Source: Agromyces mariniharenae (lineage in GTDB: Bacteria > Actinomycetota > Actinomycetes > Actinomycetales > Microbacteriaceae). From it: 64,000 nucleotides of DNA. Location: positions 992,001-1,056,000 of the forward strand of contig NZ_VSSB01000002.1 in assembly GCF_008122505.1 (NCBI RefSeq). Reading direction: 5' to 3'. This document shows positions 35,222 to 43,976 of this stretch, piece after piece. The notes under the pieces were generated by a model. It saw nothing but the letters and a program-made list of their open reading frames with translations. It searched no databases and had not been told where the DNA came from. The position numbers and the translations under genes are program-made. Every line of letters starts with the position of its first letter. The first letter of the stretch is position 1.

Positions 35222-35404
35222 CTCGCCTCCCTGTCGAGATGCTAGCGGCGAACGCCGTGCTGATCTCTCACCCGAACAGATCGCCGCCTCATCAATTCTG
35301 TGCGGATTGTTGGTTGCCTTTCGGCCTCTGGGTCCTCCCATGAGGCGGTCCGGGGTCTTTCGCCTTCTACGGGGCGCTGAGCGCTTCGCGGCAGAAGCTG
35401 GAGC

Positions 35405-35584
35405 GTGTAAACGCCCTGGCCTCCCCCTGAGTGACGAAGGGTGGCGATCGGTGACGGAACCGTCACCGCCCAACATCCGCGTCGTTCCGGGCCTCGTGGA
35501 CCCGTGGCGGCGTACCAGTGACGAAACGCCCCGAATCCCCCTAGTAGCCCCTAGATGGGTCTTCTCAGTGGTCTCGTCGCGTGC
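35405..35584. repeat. long direct repeat, copy B
   Basis: Matches copy A (31131-31310) over 180 bases, including the GTGTAAACGCCCTGGCC head, CGGTGACGG-AA-CCGTCACCG, and the TGGGTCTTCTCAGTGGTCT tail. One of the GGTGACG motifs is changed to GGTGGCG. It lies in a 407-base non-coding stretch between the divergent 253-aa and 77-aa genes (35222-35628). The segment between copies holds the HNH-like block and all minus-strand genes. Confidence 0.85.
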
Positions 35585-35628
35585 GGTGCCGTCCCGCCGA
35601 CGTCGGCGGCCGGTGCGATGCTCGCCCC

Positions 35629-35862
35629 GTGAGCAACACCCGCCCGCCGCTCGCCTCCGTCGCGATCCGGTTCACGACCGCCGACGGCCGCGAGCTCGTG
35701 CTCGACTTCGACGCCCGCCCGAGCTCGCCGATTCACGTCGCTCGCGGCGAGCTCGATCTCGTCGACGCGGGGACGCGCGAAACGCTCCTCGTCGGCGTCT
35801 GGCGGGCGCTCGCATGGGAGGCGCACGCCCGCGAGTCGGCTACCGACCGCGGCGACGGCTAG
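35629..35862 (+). CDS. hypothetical island protein, 77 aa
   Basis: GTG 35629. Sequence MSNTRPPLASVAIRFTTADG, then RELVLDFDARPSSPIHVARG and a helical C-terminus (TLLVGVWRALAWEAHARES). Mixed alpha/beta with no cysteine. No family recognised. Located just after direct repeat B, as the HNH-like gene lies after repeat A. Start choice is uncertain; the earlier frame from 35581 lies in the repeat tail. Confidence 0.55.
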   Translation: MSNTRPPLASVAIRFTTADGRELVLDFDARPSSPIHVARGELDLVDAGTRETLLVGVWRALAWEAHARESATDRGDG

Positions 35863-35878
35863 CTAAGGACGTGTCGGG

Positions 35879-35890
35879 TACGGTTGCCGA
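35879..35890 (+). promoter_or_regulatory. leaderless promoter box
   Basis: TACGGT followed by six bases and the GTG at 35891. Confidence 0.5.
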
Positions 35891-36208
35891 GTGGCAAGAG
35901 ACGCGCAACCGGCACCGTCCATCCGCGACGCATTCATCGCACTGCTCTTCGTCGGCGTCGCCATGTGGGCTCAATTCGTAGCGTGGTCAGTCTTCGACGA
36001 GGCTGGCGGCGACTGGATGCATTTCGTCGGCGGCGGCGGGCGGAGTCCGGCCGTCCCGATGTGGGTCATCTTCGGAATGGACTGGGCACTGACCCTCTTC
36101 AGCGCCGCCGTCGTCGTCGCATACGTCTGGTCGGTCGTGCGATATGTACGCGAGACCCGGCTACGCGACGACGCTCGCGAGGCTGCGCCCGTTTCCCCTG
36201 TCGACTAG
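35891..36208 (+). CDS. two-helix membrane protein, 105 aa
   Basis: MARDAQPAPSIRDAFIALLF; first membrane helix residues 13-33, a loop with Gly-rich GDWMHFVGGGGRSPAVPMW, then a second helix (VIFGMDWALTLFSAAVVVAY, about residues 59-82) and a basic C-terminus. GTG start is set by the TACGGT box six bases upstream (leaderless). Its stop lies over the middle lepA-tail copy. No family recognised. Confidence 0.65.
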   Translation: MARDAQPAPSIRDAFIALLFVGVAMWAQFVAWSVFDEAGGDWMHFVGGGGRSPAVPMWVIFGMDWALTLFSAAVVVAYVWSVVRYVRETRLRDDAREAAPVSPVD

Positions 36209-36252
36209 CTATTCTTGCGGGTATCGCGCTTCTCGGTCTCGGCAGAGATTGC
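36205..36252 (-). repeat. middle copy of the lepA 3' end (third attachment site)
   Basis: Minus strand encodes AISAETEKRDTRKNS and TAG, closely related to the present end of lepA ([14 protein letters not shown]). The 20-mer GTATCGCGCTTCTCGGTCTC at 36221-36240 is identical to 36777-36796. The copy lies 556 bases from the right site and brackets only the EF-Tu domain III-like gene, indicating a second, smaller or remnant unit. Confidence 0.8.
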
Positions 36253-36296
36253 GGCGAACGGCCGTGTCAGCGCACTTCTCCACGATGATTGAGGCC

Positions 36297-36698
36297 ATGA
36301 CCGACGCCTGCCCAGCCATCGGCATTCGACTCGCCTTCACGACCACCGAGGCAGGAGGACGGCGCACCCCGTTGCTCGGCGGAAATTCGACCGATGTGCG
36401 GATGCAGTACCGTCCGAACTGGGGACTTCCGGGCTGGCCGGATGGCGACCAGACCGGCGCTCCGGTTCTCGGATTCAGCACGTCCAATATCCGCCCGGGC
36501 GACACAACCGACGCCATCATCATTCCGCTGTTCGCCGACAACGTCCCGCAGTGGTGGGACGTCGCGCCGGACGATGTGCTGCGGATGTACGAAGGATCGC
36601 GTGTCTGCGGAGTCGCCACCGTCCTCTGGGTCGACCGAACCACGCTGAAGCTCAGTGAGGCAGAGGCGGAGCGGCTCCTCAAGCGGCTGAGCGCCTAG
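36297..36698 (+). CDS. EF-Tu domain III-like protein, 133 aa
   Basis: Sequence IGIRLAFTTTEAGGRRTPLL, with MQYRPNWGLP, NIRPGDTTDAIIIPLFADNV, then VLRMYEGSRVCGVATVLWVD. These correspond in order to the EF-Tu C-terminal barrel signature (EGGR-TP, YRP-F, PGD, REG-RTVG-GVV). No GTPase domain is present, so it is a free-standing barrel. Starts ATG 36297 (36285 possible). It lies between the middle and right lepA-tail copies, as the only gene of that interval. Function unknown; it could bind tRNA, EF-Ts or another translation partner. Confidence 0.7.
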   Translation: MTDACPAIGIRLAFTTTEAGGRRTPLLGGNSTDVRMQYRPNWGLPGWPDGDQTGAPVLGFSTSNIRPGDTTDAIIIPLFADNVPQWWDVAPDDVLRMYEGSRVCGVATVLWVDRTTLKLSEAEAERLLKRLSA

Positions 36699-36763
36699 AG
36701 GCCCGAAGGCCTGCTATTTCAAGCAACGCCGCGCGCCGACTTGCCGTCACATCCGTCCACGGA

Positions 36764-36808
36764 CTACTTCTTGTTGGTATCGCGCTTCTCGGTCTCGCCC
36801 GAGAGCGC
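36764..36808 (-). other. right attachment site within lepA
   Basis: The last 15 codons of lepA ([14 protein letters not shown] and stop). The core 36788-36808 matches 27501-27521 with one mismatch; the distal codons differ, as expected if they come from the element. The insertion supplies a new but conserved C-terminus, so LepA stays functional. Confidence 0.85.
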
Positions 36809-38623
36809 GGCGATGAACGCCTCCTGGGGCACCTCCACGCGGCCGACCATCTTCATGCGCTTCTTGCCCTCCTTCTGCTTCTCGAGGAGCTTGCGCTTGC
36901 GGGTGATGTCGCCGCCGTAGCACTTCGCCAGCACGTCCTTGCGCATCGCGCGGATCGACTCGCGGGCGATGATGCGCGCGCCGATCGCCGCCTGGATCGG
37001 CACCTCGAACTGCTGCCGCGGGATGAGCTCGCGCAGGCGACCGGTCATCAGCACGCCGTAGGCGTAGGCCTTGTCGCGGTGCACGATGGCGCTGAACGCG
37101 TCGACCTGCTCGCCCTGGAGCAGGATGTCGACCTTCACGAGGTCGGCGGCCTGCTCGCCCGAGGGCTCGTAGTCGAGGCTCGCGTAGCCGGCCGTCTTGG
37201 ACTTCAGCTGGTCGAAGAAGTCGAACACGATCTCGCCGAGCGGGATGTCGTAGCGGATCTCGACTCGGTCCTCGCCGAGGTACTCCATGCCGAGGAGGCT
37301 GCCGCGACGCGACTGGCAGAGCTCCATGATCGTGCCGACGTAGTCCTTCGGCGCGAGGATGGCCGCCTTCACCATGGGCTCGCGGACCTCGGCGATCTTG
37401 CCGCCGGTCGGGAACTCGCTGGGGTTCGTGACCGTGACGGTCTTCTTGTCTTCGGTGGTCACCTCGTAGACCACCGACGGCGCCGTGTTGATGATGTCGA
37501 GCCCGAACTCGCGACGCAGGCGCTCGGTGACGATCTCGAGGTGCAGGAGGCCGAGGAACCCGGCGCGGAAGCCGAAGCCGAGGGCCACCGACGTCTCGGG
37601 CTCGTAGACGAGCGCGGCATCCGACAGCTTGAGCTTGTCGAGCGCCTCGCGGAGCTCGGGGTAGTCGCTGCCGTCGATCGGGTAGAGCCCCGAGAACACC
37701 ATCGGCAGCGGCTCGGTGTAGCCCGACAGCGGCTCGGTCGCGGACTTGACCGCCGTCGTCACCGTGTCGCCCACCTTCGACTGGCGCACGTCCTTCACGC
37801 CGGTGATGAGGTAGCCGACCTCGCCGACGCCGAGGCCCTTCGTGGGGGTCGGCTCGGGCGCGCTCACGCCGATCTCGAGGATCTCGTGGGTCGCCTTCGT
37901 CGACATCATCTGGATGCGCTCACGCGGGTTGAGCTTGCCGTCGACCATGCGCACGTAGGTGACGACGCCGCGGTAGCTGTCGTAGACGGAGTCGAAGATC
38001 ATCGCGCGGGCCGGGGCATCCGCATCGCCGACCGGCGCCGGGATGCGCTCGACGACGCGGTCGAGCAGGTCCTCGACGCCCATGCCGGTCTTGCCCGAGA
38101 CGCGGAGCACGTCGTCGGGCGACCCGCCGATGAGGTCGGCGAGCTCCTTCGCGTACTTCTCGGGCTCGGCGGCCGGCAGGTCGATCTTGTTGAGCACGGG
38201 GATGATCTCGAGGTCGTTCTCGAGCGCGAGGTAGAGGTTCGCGAGCGTCTGCGCCTCGATGCCCTGCGCGGCATCGACGAGCAGGATCGCGCCCTCGCAC
38301 GCCGCCAGCGAGCGCGAGACCTCGTAGCTGAAGTCGACGTGACCGGGGGTGTCGATCATGTTCAGCGCGTACGACGTGTCGCCGAGCTGCCACGGCATGC
38401 GCACGGCCTGGCTCTTGATGGTGATGCCGCGCTCGCGCTCGATGTCCATGCGGTCGAGGTACTGCGCGCGCATGTCGCGGTCGGACACGATGCCCGTGAT
38501 CTGCAGCATGCGGTCGGCGAGCGTCGACTTGCCGTGGTCGATGTGCGCGATGATGCAGAAGTTGCGGATCAGCGCGGGATCGGTGGCGGCGGGCACCGGC
38601 GGGTCGGAGGCTCTCGGAGACAT
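36764..38623 (-). CDS. lepA: elongation factor 4 (LepA), tail replaced by island
   Basis: Ribosome-associated translational GTPase. 619 aa, of normal length. G1 [11 protein letters not shown]2 [11 protein letters not shown]3 DTPGHVDF, G4 LNKIDLP, plus the LepA-specific C-terminal domain ([48 protein letters not shown]). All residues up to about 604 are native; the last 14 codons appear to come from the integrated element. ATG at 38623. Divergent from the sensor kinase gene. Confidence 0.97.
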   Translation of the reverse strand: MSPRASDPPVPAATDPALIRNFCIIAHIDHGKSTLADRMLQITGIVSDRDMRAQYLDRMDIERERGITIKSQAVRMPWQLGDTSYALNMIDTPGHVDFSYEVSRSLAACEGAILLVDAAQGIEAQTLANLYLALENDLEIIPVLNKIDLPAAEPEKYAKELADLIGGSPDDVLRVSGKTGMGVEDLLDRVVERIPAPVGDADAPARAMIFDSVYDSYRGVVTYVRMVDGKLNPRERIQMMSTKATHEILEIGVSAPEPTPTKGLGVGEVGYLITGVKDVRQSKVGDTVTTAVKSATEPLSGYTEPLPMVFSGLYPIDGSDYPELREALDKLKLSDAALVYEPETSVALGFGFRAGFLGLLHLEIVTERLRREFGLDIINTAPSVVYEVTTEDKKTVTVTNPSEFPTGGKIAEVREPMVKAAILAPKDYVGTIMELCQSRRGSLLGMEYLGEDRVEIRYDIPLGEIVFDFFDQLKSKTAGYASLDYEPSGEQAADLVKVDILLQGEQVDAFSAIVHRDKAYAYGVLMTGRLRELIPRQQFEVPIQAAIGARIIARESIRAMRKDVLAKCYGGDITRKRKLLEKQKEGKKRMKMVGRVEVPQEAFIAALSGETEKRDTNKK

Positions 38624-38775
38624 CCCGACGATTCTCCCATGACTCGGAGCGCCGATCTCCCGCGCTCGACGGCTCGCGCTCCCCGAGGTCGAGCGAACAG
38701 TGCTGCGTCACCGCCCGAGTGGTCCCACTTTCGACGGATGCCGCCCGCAGGCGCCGGGATTACGCTCGAAGCACC

Positions 38776-39999
38776 ATGACCGTGATCGACGTGCCCGACG
38801 CGCGCGTGGCGCCATCCGCCCTGCGCCCGGTGTTCCTGACGCTCCGGCTCGGACTGCACCTGCTCGTCGCGGGCCTCACGCTGTTCGTGGTCGTCCGGGC
38901 GCTGCTCGACGACGCGCCCGCCGAGGTCCCCGTCACCGTCCTCGCGATCGCCTTCCTCGCGTGGTACGCCGCGGGCGTCGCCGCCGCGCACCGGCACTTC
39001 CCGACGTGGGCGCGGGTCGCCTGGCTCGTGGCCCTGCTCGCGCTGTGGGTCGCGATGTCGGCCCTGACGCCGGATGCCGCGTTCCTCGCGTTCCCCCTCT
39101 TCTTCATCGAGCTGCACGTGCTGCCGGCGGCCGTCGCGGTGCCGCTCGTGGTCGTCACGTTCGGGATCTCCGTCTGGGGCGCGGCGACCCACCTGGGGCT
39201 CGCGGTCGGCACGATCCTCGGCCCGCTCATCAGCGCGGGCGTCGCGATCGTGATCGGGCTCGGCTACCGAGCCATGTCCCAGGAGACCCGCGACCGGCAG
39301 GCGCTCATCCTGGACCTGCTCGCCACCCGCGAGGAGCTCGCCGCCGCGAGCCGCGAGGCCGGCACCCTCGCCGAGCGCGAGCGCATCGCCCGCGAGATCC
39401 ACGACACCGTCGCGCAGGGCCTCTCCAGCATCCAGATGCTGCTGCACGCCGCCGAGCGCGACGTCGTCGACGAGCCGACGCGCGAGAAGCTCCGCCTCGC
39501 CCGCGAGACCGCGGCCGAGAACCTGGGCGAGACTCGCCGGTTCATCCGCGAGCTCACCCCGCGCTCGCTCGACGAGCAGACCCTGCCCGCCGCGCTGCGG
39601 CGCCTCACCGACGCGGTGAACGAGCAGGCCGAGCAGTCGGGGTCGGCGACGCGCGTGAGCTTCCGGACGAGCGGCGAGCCCACGCTGCTTCCGATGGCGG
39701 TGGACGCGACGCTCCTGCGAATCGCGCAGGGGGCGCTCGCCAACGTGCTCCGCCACGCCGACGCCGGCCGCGCCGAGCTCACGCTGAGCTACCTGGGCGA
39801 CGAGGTCGCGCTCGACGTCGTCGACGACGGCGTGGGCTTCGACCCGGCGGCCGCGCAACGGGAGGAGGTCGACGGCGTCGCGTTCGGTCTCCGGGCGATG
39901 CGCCAGCGGGCCGAACGCCAGGGCGGGTCGATCGAGCTCGAGTCGGCGCCCGGCGAGGGCACCGCGGTATCGGTGCGCATCCCGGTGGGGGCGGCATGA
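38776..39999 (+). CDS. sensor histidine kinase, NarX/DesK-like
   Basis: 407 aa. Six hydrophobic segments (about residues 20-165), a short linker, HisKA_3 motif [20 protein letters not shown] with the phospho-His, and HATPase with [20 protein letters not shown] and [18 protein letters not shown] 38776 chosen because TACGCT lies nine bases upstream, giving a near-leaderless message; the longer frame from 38719 is less likely. Overlaps its response regulator by four bases (ATGA). Confidence 0.94.
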   Translation: MTVIDVPDARVAPSALRPVFLTLRLGLHLLVAGLTLFVVVRALLDDAPAEVPVTVLAIAFLAWYAAGVAAAHRHFPTWARVAWLVALLALWVAMSALTPDAAFLAFPLFFIELHVLPAAVAVPLVVVTFGISVWGAATHLGLAVGTILGPLISAGVAIVIGLGYRAMSQETRDRQALILDLLATREELAAASREAGTLAERERIAREIHDTVAQGLSSIQMLLHAAERDVVDEPTREKLRLARETAAENLGETRRFIRELTPRSLDEQTLPAALRRLTDAVNEQAEQSGSATRVSFRTSGEPTLLPMAVDATLLRIAQGALANVLRHADAGRAELTLSYLGDEVALDVVDDGVGFDPAAAQREEVDGVAFGLRAMRQRAERQGGSIELESAPGEGTAVSVRIPVGAA

Positions 40000-40619
40000 T
40001 CCGGCTGCTGCTCGGCGACGACCATCCGGTGGTCCGGGCGGGCATCCGAGCGATGCTCGAGTCGGAGGCCGACCTCGAGGTGGTCGGCGAGGCGGCGACG
40101 GCCGAGGACGCGGTGCGGCTCGCCGCGGCATCCGACGTCGACCTCGTGCTCATGGACCTGCAGTTCCCCGGCGCGATGCAGGGCGCCGAGGCGACCCGGC
40201 GCATCCGCTCGCACGAGGGCGCGCCGCGCGTGCTCGTGCTCACGAACTACGACACCGACGCCGACATCCTCGGCGCCATCGAGGCGGGCGCGAGCGGCTA
40301 CCTGCTCAAGGACGCCCCGCCCGGCGAGCTCGTCGCCGCCGTCCGCGCCGCGGCGACGGGCGAGTCCGCGCTCGCACCCGCCGTCTCGTCGCGCCTGCGC
40401 GCCTCGCGGGAGGCGGCCGACAGCCTCACCGCTCGCGAGGCGGAGGTGCTCACACTGGTCGCGGAGGGCCGCTCCAACCGCGACATCGGGCGCACGCTCT
40501 TCCTCAGCGAGGCGACCGTGAAGTCGCACCTTGTCCACATCTTCACGAAGCTCGGCGTCGGCTCGCGCACGGCCGCGGTCGCGCGGGCCCGCGAGCTCGG
40601 GGCGATCAGGGCGGGCTGA
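39996..40619 (+). CDS. NarL/LuxR-family response regulator
   Basis: 207 aa. Receiver [20 protein letters not shown], phospho-Asp in [17 protein letters not shown] and YLLKD, and a C-terminal LuxR helix-turn-helix ([40 protein letters not shown]). Start overlaps the kinase stop by four bases. The hydrolase that follows starts three bases after its stop and may be co-transcribed. Target genes unknown. Confidence 0.94.
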   Translation: MIRLLLGDDHPVVRAGIRAMLESEADLEVVGEAATAEDAVRLAAASDVDLVLMDLQFPGAMQGAEATRRIRSHEGAPRVLVLTNYDTDADILGAIEAGASGYLLKDAPPGELVAAVRAAATGESALAPAVSSRLRASREAADSLTAREAEVLTLVAEGRSNRDIGRTLFLSEATVKSHLVHIFTKLGVGSRTAAVARARELGAIRAG

Positions 40620-40622
40620 CGG

Positions 40623-41459
40623 ATGCCGCGCGCCCACGTCGTGCTCGTGCACGGACTCCGCACCTCGGCGACGATGTGGCGGCGTCAGGTGGCGGCCTTC
40701 GCGCATCACGGCATCGACGCGGTCGCGGTGGACCTGCCCGGCCACGGCACGCGCATGGGCGAGCCGTTCTCGGTCGAGGCGGCGATGCGGGTGATCGACG
40801 AGGCGTTCCCGGCGGATTCCGAATCCGACTCAGGCTCCGGGTTCGACTCGGGCTCCGACGCCGTCGCGCCCGGGTCGGGCCGCACGCCGCGGCTGCTCGT
40901 GGGGCTCAGCCTCGGCGGCTACCTCGGAATCGAGTACGCGGCGACGCATCCGGGCCGGATCGACGGCCTCGTCGCCGCGTCGTGCGGCACTCGACCCCGC
41001 GGCGCCGGGCTCGCGGGCTACCGGCGGCTCGCGGACGCCATCGGCCGGCTGCCCGACCGCGGACGGGCGCTCAACGACCTCATGGTGCGCGTCTTCCTCC
41101 CGCGCGAGAGCGTCGCCGACGTGCTCGCGGGCGGCGTGGCGCTCGACGTCATGGAACCGGTGCTCACCGCCGTCGCCGCGCTCGACCCCGAGGACGCGCT
41201 GGCCCGCATCGACGTGCCGGTCTGGCTCGTCAACGGCCGCTTCGATCACTTCCGCATCGAGGAGCGGCGGATGCTGCGGGCCACCCGCGACGGACGCCTC
41301 GTCGTCGTGCCCGGCGCGACCCACCTCGTGAGCCTCGCCCGTCCCGAGGAGTTCACCGCGGCGGTGCTCGGCGCGGTCGCCGAGCTCGAACGGCGCGCGT
41401 CGGTGTCGCGCCGGCGGACGGCGGCGGCCGGGGAGCGTCCCGCGGCGACGGCCGGATGA
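40623..41459 (+). CDS. alpha/beta-fold hydrolase
   Basis: 278 aa. Start strand VVLVHGLRTSATMW (oxyanion hole HG), nucleophile elbow GLSLGGYLG (Ser near residue 100), a helical cap, then DVPVWLVNGRFDHFRIEE and PGATHLVSL with the catalytic His. A serine/aspartate/glycine-rich stretch (about residues 64-82, DSESDSGSGFDSGSD) interrupts the fold before the nucleophile, unusual for this family. The substrate is unknown. Starts three bases after the response regulator. Confidence 0.88.
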   Translation: MPRAHVVLVHGLRTSATMWRRQVAAFAHHGIDAVAVDLPGHGTRMGEPFSVEAAMRVIDEAFPADSESDSGSGFDSGSDAVAPGSGRTPRLLVGLSLGGYLGIEYAATHPGRIDGLVAASCGTRPRGAGLAGYRRLADAIGRLPDRGRALNDLMVRVFLPRESVADVLAGGVALDVMEPVLTAVAALDPEDALARIDVPVWLVNGRFDHFRIEERRMLRATRDGRLVVVPGATHLVSLARPEEFTAAVLGAVAELERRASVSRRRTAAAGERPAATAG

Positions 41460-41529
41460 CGCGCGGACGCCACCACCCCTTGCGGCGAGCGGGCGGTTGG
41501 ACGAGGGTCGTGCACGACGAGGTGATCCC

Positions 41530-42366
41530 ATGCACGAGACGAGGACGTATCCCGAGGGCGTGCCCTCCTGGATCGATATCGAGCAGCCCGACCTCCCGGC
41601 GGCCATGGCGTTCTACGGCGGGCTGTTCGGCTGGAGCTTCGAGTCCGCCGAGGGACCCCACGGCGACACGGCCTACGTCGTGGCCCGGCACGACGGCCGG
41701 GAGGCCGCCGGGCTGGCGGCGCACGTCGTGTCGCCCGATGCCCCGCCTGCCTGGAACATGTACGTCGCCGTGGCCAACGTCGAGGCCGCAGCTCGGCGGA
41801 TCGTCGAGGCCGGCGGCGCGATCACGACGGGGCCGGTCGAGGCGGGGAAGGCCGGCCGAGCAGCCCTGGCGACCGATTCCGCCGGCGCCGCGTTCCGGCT
41901 CTGGCAGGCCGGCACGCGGGCCGGCGTGCAGGCCGTGAACGAGCCCGGGGCGTGGAACTTCGCCTACCTGCAGACGACGGATGCCGCGGAGCCGGCGTTC
42001 TACACGCGCGTGTTCGGCTGGGAGTTCGCCGCCCAGGGCTTCGCGACGCTCATCCGGATGCCGGGATACGGCGACCACCTGGCCGCGACGGTCGATCCCG
42101 GCATCCGCGAACGACAGGCGAGCGTCGCCACGCCGCAGGGGTTCGAGGACGCGATCGCCTGGCTCGACCCGCTGCCCGTCGACGCGCCGTCTCGATGGCA
42201 CATGAGCTTCACGGTGGCGGACCGCGACGACACCGCCGCCATCGCCGAGCGCCTGAGCGGACAGGTGGTGTCGTCGATCGACACCGAGTGGACGCACGAC
42301 GCCGTCATCCGCGACCCGCAGGGCGGCCTGTTCACCGCCAGCCAGTTCGTCCCGCCCGATCGCTGA
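41530..42366 (+). CDS. VOC-family protein, two-domain
   Basis: 278 aa with two vicinal-oxygen-chelate domains. First: PSWIDIEQPDLPAAMAFYGG with LFGWSFESA and AFRLWQAGT. Second: PGAWNFAYLQTTDAAEPAFY with RVFGWEFAAQGF and RDPQGGLFTASQF. Similar to glyoxalase-like proteins associated with antibiotic or redox chemistry, but no catalytic set can be assigned. ATG 41530 with GAGGTG upstream. Confidence 0.88.
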   Translation: MHETRTYPEGVPSWIDIEQPDLPAAMAFYGGLFGWSFESAEGPHGDTAYVVARHDGREAAGLAAHVVSPDAPPAWNMYVAVANVEAAARRIVEAGGAITTGPVEAGKAGRAALATDSAGAAFRLWQAGTRAGVQAVNEPGAWNFAYLQTTDAAEPAFYTRVFGWEFAAQGFATLIRMPGYGDHLAATVDPGIRERQASVATPQGFEDAIAWLDPLPVDAPSRWHMSFTVADRDDTAAIAERLSGQVVSSIDTEWTHDAVIRDPQGGLFTASQFVPPDR

Positions 42367-42395
42367 GGGCCCCGAGGCATCCGGCGCCGCTCGCT

Positions 42396-42425
42396 TTGGT
42401 GCCGTCGTGGGCGAACTGGTATCGT
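42396..42425 (+). promoter_or_regulatory. rpsT promoter
   Basis: TTGGTG, 18-base spacer, TATCGT. Gives a leader of about 100 bases before the GTG at 42532. The rest of the leader shows no obvious S20-binding fold. Confidence 0.5.
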
Positions 42426-42531
42426 TGTCTGTTGGCTTGCGTGTGGGTCCCACCCCGCACGAGACGCCGCGTCGGCCCCTCTACCGCGCGCGGCACATCC
42501 GGTACCCGCACTCGAACGAAAGAACACCCAC

Positions 42532-42792
42532 GTGGCAAACATCAAGTCGCAGATCAAGCGCATCCGCACCAACCGCAAGGCCGAGGAGCGCAACAAGGCC
42601 GTCAAGAGCGAGCTGAAGACCGTCGTCCGCGCCGCCCGCGAGGCGATCGCCGCCGGCGACAAGGAGAAGGCCACCGCCGCTGTGCGCGTCGCGTCGCGCA
42701 AGCTCGACAAGGCCGTCTCCAAGGGCGTGATCCACCAGAACCAGGCCGCGAACCGCAAGTCGGCGATCGCGAAGCAGGCCGCCGCGCTCTGA
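42532..42792 (+). CDS. rpsT: 30S ribosomal protein S20
   Basis: Small-subunit primary binding protein. 86 aa, basic, nearly all helical: [20 protein letters not shown] at the start and [17 protein letters not shown] at the end, as in all S20 proteins. GTG start at 42532. Flanked by a clear terminator and convergent to holA; the neighbours lepA and holA are the standard context. Confidence 0.97.
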   Translation: MANIKSQIKRIRTNRKAEERNKAVKSELKTVVRAAREAIAAGDKEKATAAVRVASRKLDKAVSKGVIHQNQAANRKSAIAKQAAAL

Positions 42793-42806
42793 CGCACCAG
42801 GCTCTT

Positions 42807-42841
42807 GACGAAGGCCCCGCACGTCGTGCGGGGCCTTCGTC
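42807..42841 (+). terminator. rpsT terminator
   Basis: 16-base perfect stem GACGAAGGCCCCGCAC with a GTC loop, 14 bases after the stop. This is the strongest simple hairpin in the host part of the window. Confidence 0.92.
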
Positions 42842-42894
42842 GTTGCCGGGGCGATGCCGGCAGGAGGCCGGCTTGTCGGAGGGGCCTGTGCGGC

Positions 42895-43953
42895 TCAGGC
42901 GAGATCGCGACCGCGCGCGGAGATGACGCCGATGAGGCGTTCGAGCGCGAACACGGGATCGCGCTCGGCGCCCTTCACCGCGGCATCCGCTGCCGCCAAT
43001 GAGCTGATGGCGCGCTGGAGGCCCTCGTCGGTCCAGCCGGCGAGGTCGCGACGGGCCCGGTCGACCTGCCACGGCGCCAGGCCGAGCGAGGACGCGACCT
43101 GGGGTCCGCCGCCGCGCACGCCCGAGACGCGCGCCATCGTGCGCACCTTCATCGCGAACGCGGCCACGATCGGCACGGGGTCGGCGCCGCTGTCGAGCGC
43201 GTGTCGGAGGGCGATCAGCGCCTCGCCGTGACGGCCGGCGATGGCGGCGTCGGCGACCGCGAACGCGTTCGTCTCGACGCGGCCGCCGTAGTAGCGCGCC
43301 ACGACCTGCTCGGTGATCTCGCCCGGGGCATCCGCGATCAGCTGCCGGCACGCGGCCGACAGCTCGCCGAGGTCGTCGCTGAACGCGGCGACGAGCGACC
43401 GGAGGGCCCGCGCGTTGATGCTGCGCCCGGCCGCGCGGAACTCGGCCACGACGAAGTCCTGCTTCTCGGTCTCGCGCCTCAGCTCGGCGCACACGATCTC
43501 GATGCCGCCGCCGGTGCCGGCCCGGATGGCGTCGAGGAGCTTCTTGCCGCGCTGCCCGCCGGCGTGGCGGAGCACGAGGGTCGTGGACTCCGCGGTCTGC
43601 TCGAGGTAGTCGAGCGCGTCGAGGAGGAAATCGTCGCTCGCGCGTTCGACGGCGCCGACGCGGATGAGGCGCGGCTCGCCGAAGAGCGACGGGCTCGCGA
43701 GCGTGAGGAGTTCTCCGCGGCGGTAGCCGTCGGCCTCGAGGTCGCTCACCTCGAGCGACGGATCCTCGGAGCGCAGGAAGTCGCGGAGCATGCCGCCGGC
43801 GCGCTCGGCGAGCACCCCCTCGGGACCGGAGATGAGCACCACCGGAGCGGGCCGCACCTCGTTCCATGCGAGCTGCGGAATGGCGACCCTGGTGCGCGCC
43901 GCCGCGCCGGATCGCGCCGCGCCCGACCTCGCCGTACCTGATCGTGCCGCCAC
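42895..43953 (-). CDS. holA: DNA polymerase III delta subunit
   Basis: Clamp-loader wrench subunit. 352 aa. APVVLISGPEGVLAERAGGM, then DFLLDALDYLEQTAESTTLV and QVVARYYGGRVETNAFAVAD in the middle, and a C-terminal helical collar (DPVPIVAAFAMKVRTMARVS). The GTG at 43953 has GGGAGG four bases upstream. An Ala/Arg/Ser/Gly repeat (ARSGTARSGAARSGAA) precedes the conserved part and is unusual. Stands downstream of comEC on the same strand. Confidence 0.92.
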   Translation of the reverse strand: MAARSGTARSGAARSGAAARTRVAIPQLAWNEVRPAPVVLISGPEGVLAERAGGMLRDFLRSEDPSLEVSDLEADGYRRGELLTLASPSLFGEPRLIRVGAVERASDDFLLDALDYLEQTAESTTLVLRHAGGQRGKKLLDAIRAGTGGGIEIVCAELRRETEKQDFVVAEFRAAGRSINARALRSLVAAFSDDLGELSAACRQLIADAPGEITEQVVARYYGGRVETNAFAVADAAIAGRHGEALIALRHALDSGADPVPIVAAFAMKVRTMARVSGVRGGGPQVASSLGLAPWQVDRARRDLAGWTDEGLQRAISSLAAADAAVKGAERDPVFALERLIGVISARGRDLA

Positions 43954-43976
43954 CGCACCTCCCGTTCCGCTCAAGT

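Larger units (their letters stand above)
27501..36808. mobile_element. integrative element in lepA with serine integrase and lone capsid gene
   Basis: About 9.3 kb bounded by copies of the lepA 3' end. It holds a large serine integrase at the left border, a P22-type major capsid protein, an HNH-like zinc protein, five or more tiny coupled genes, two zinc-ribbon or membrane proteins on the minus strand and an EF-Tu domain III-like protein. Two 180-base direct repeats and a hairpin array occupy the non-coding stretches. No portal, terminase, scaffold, tail, lysis, relaxase or primase gene is recognisable. Only one GGATGCC heptamer occurs, against about 70 in the flanks. A third lepA-tail copy at 36205-36252 shows stacking of two units. 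Confidence 0.85.

Noticed and set aside
27477..36808. Integration into a tRNA gene
   Set aside because: No tRNA-like cloverleaf at either border; the repeated segments are the lepA 3' end.
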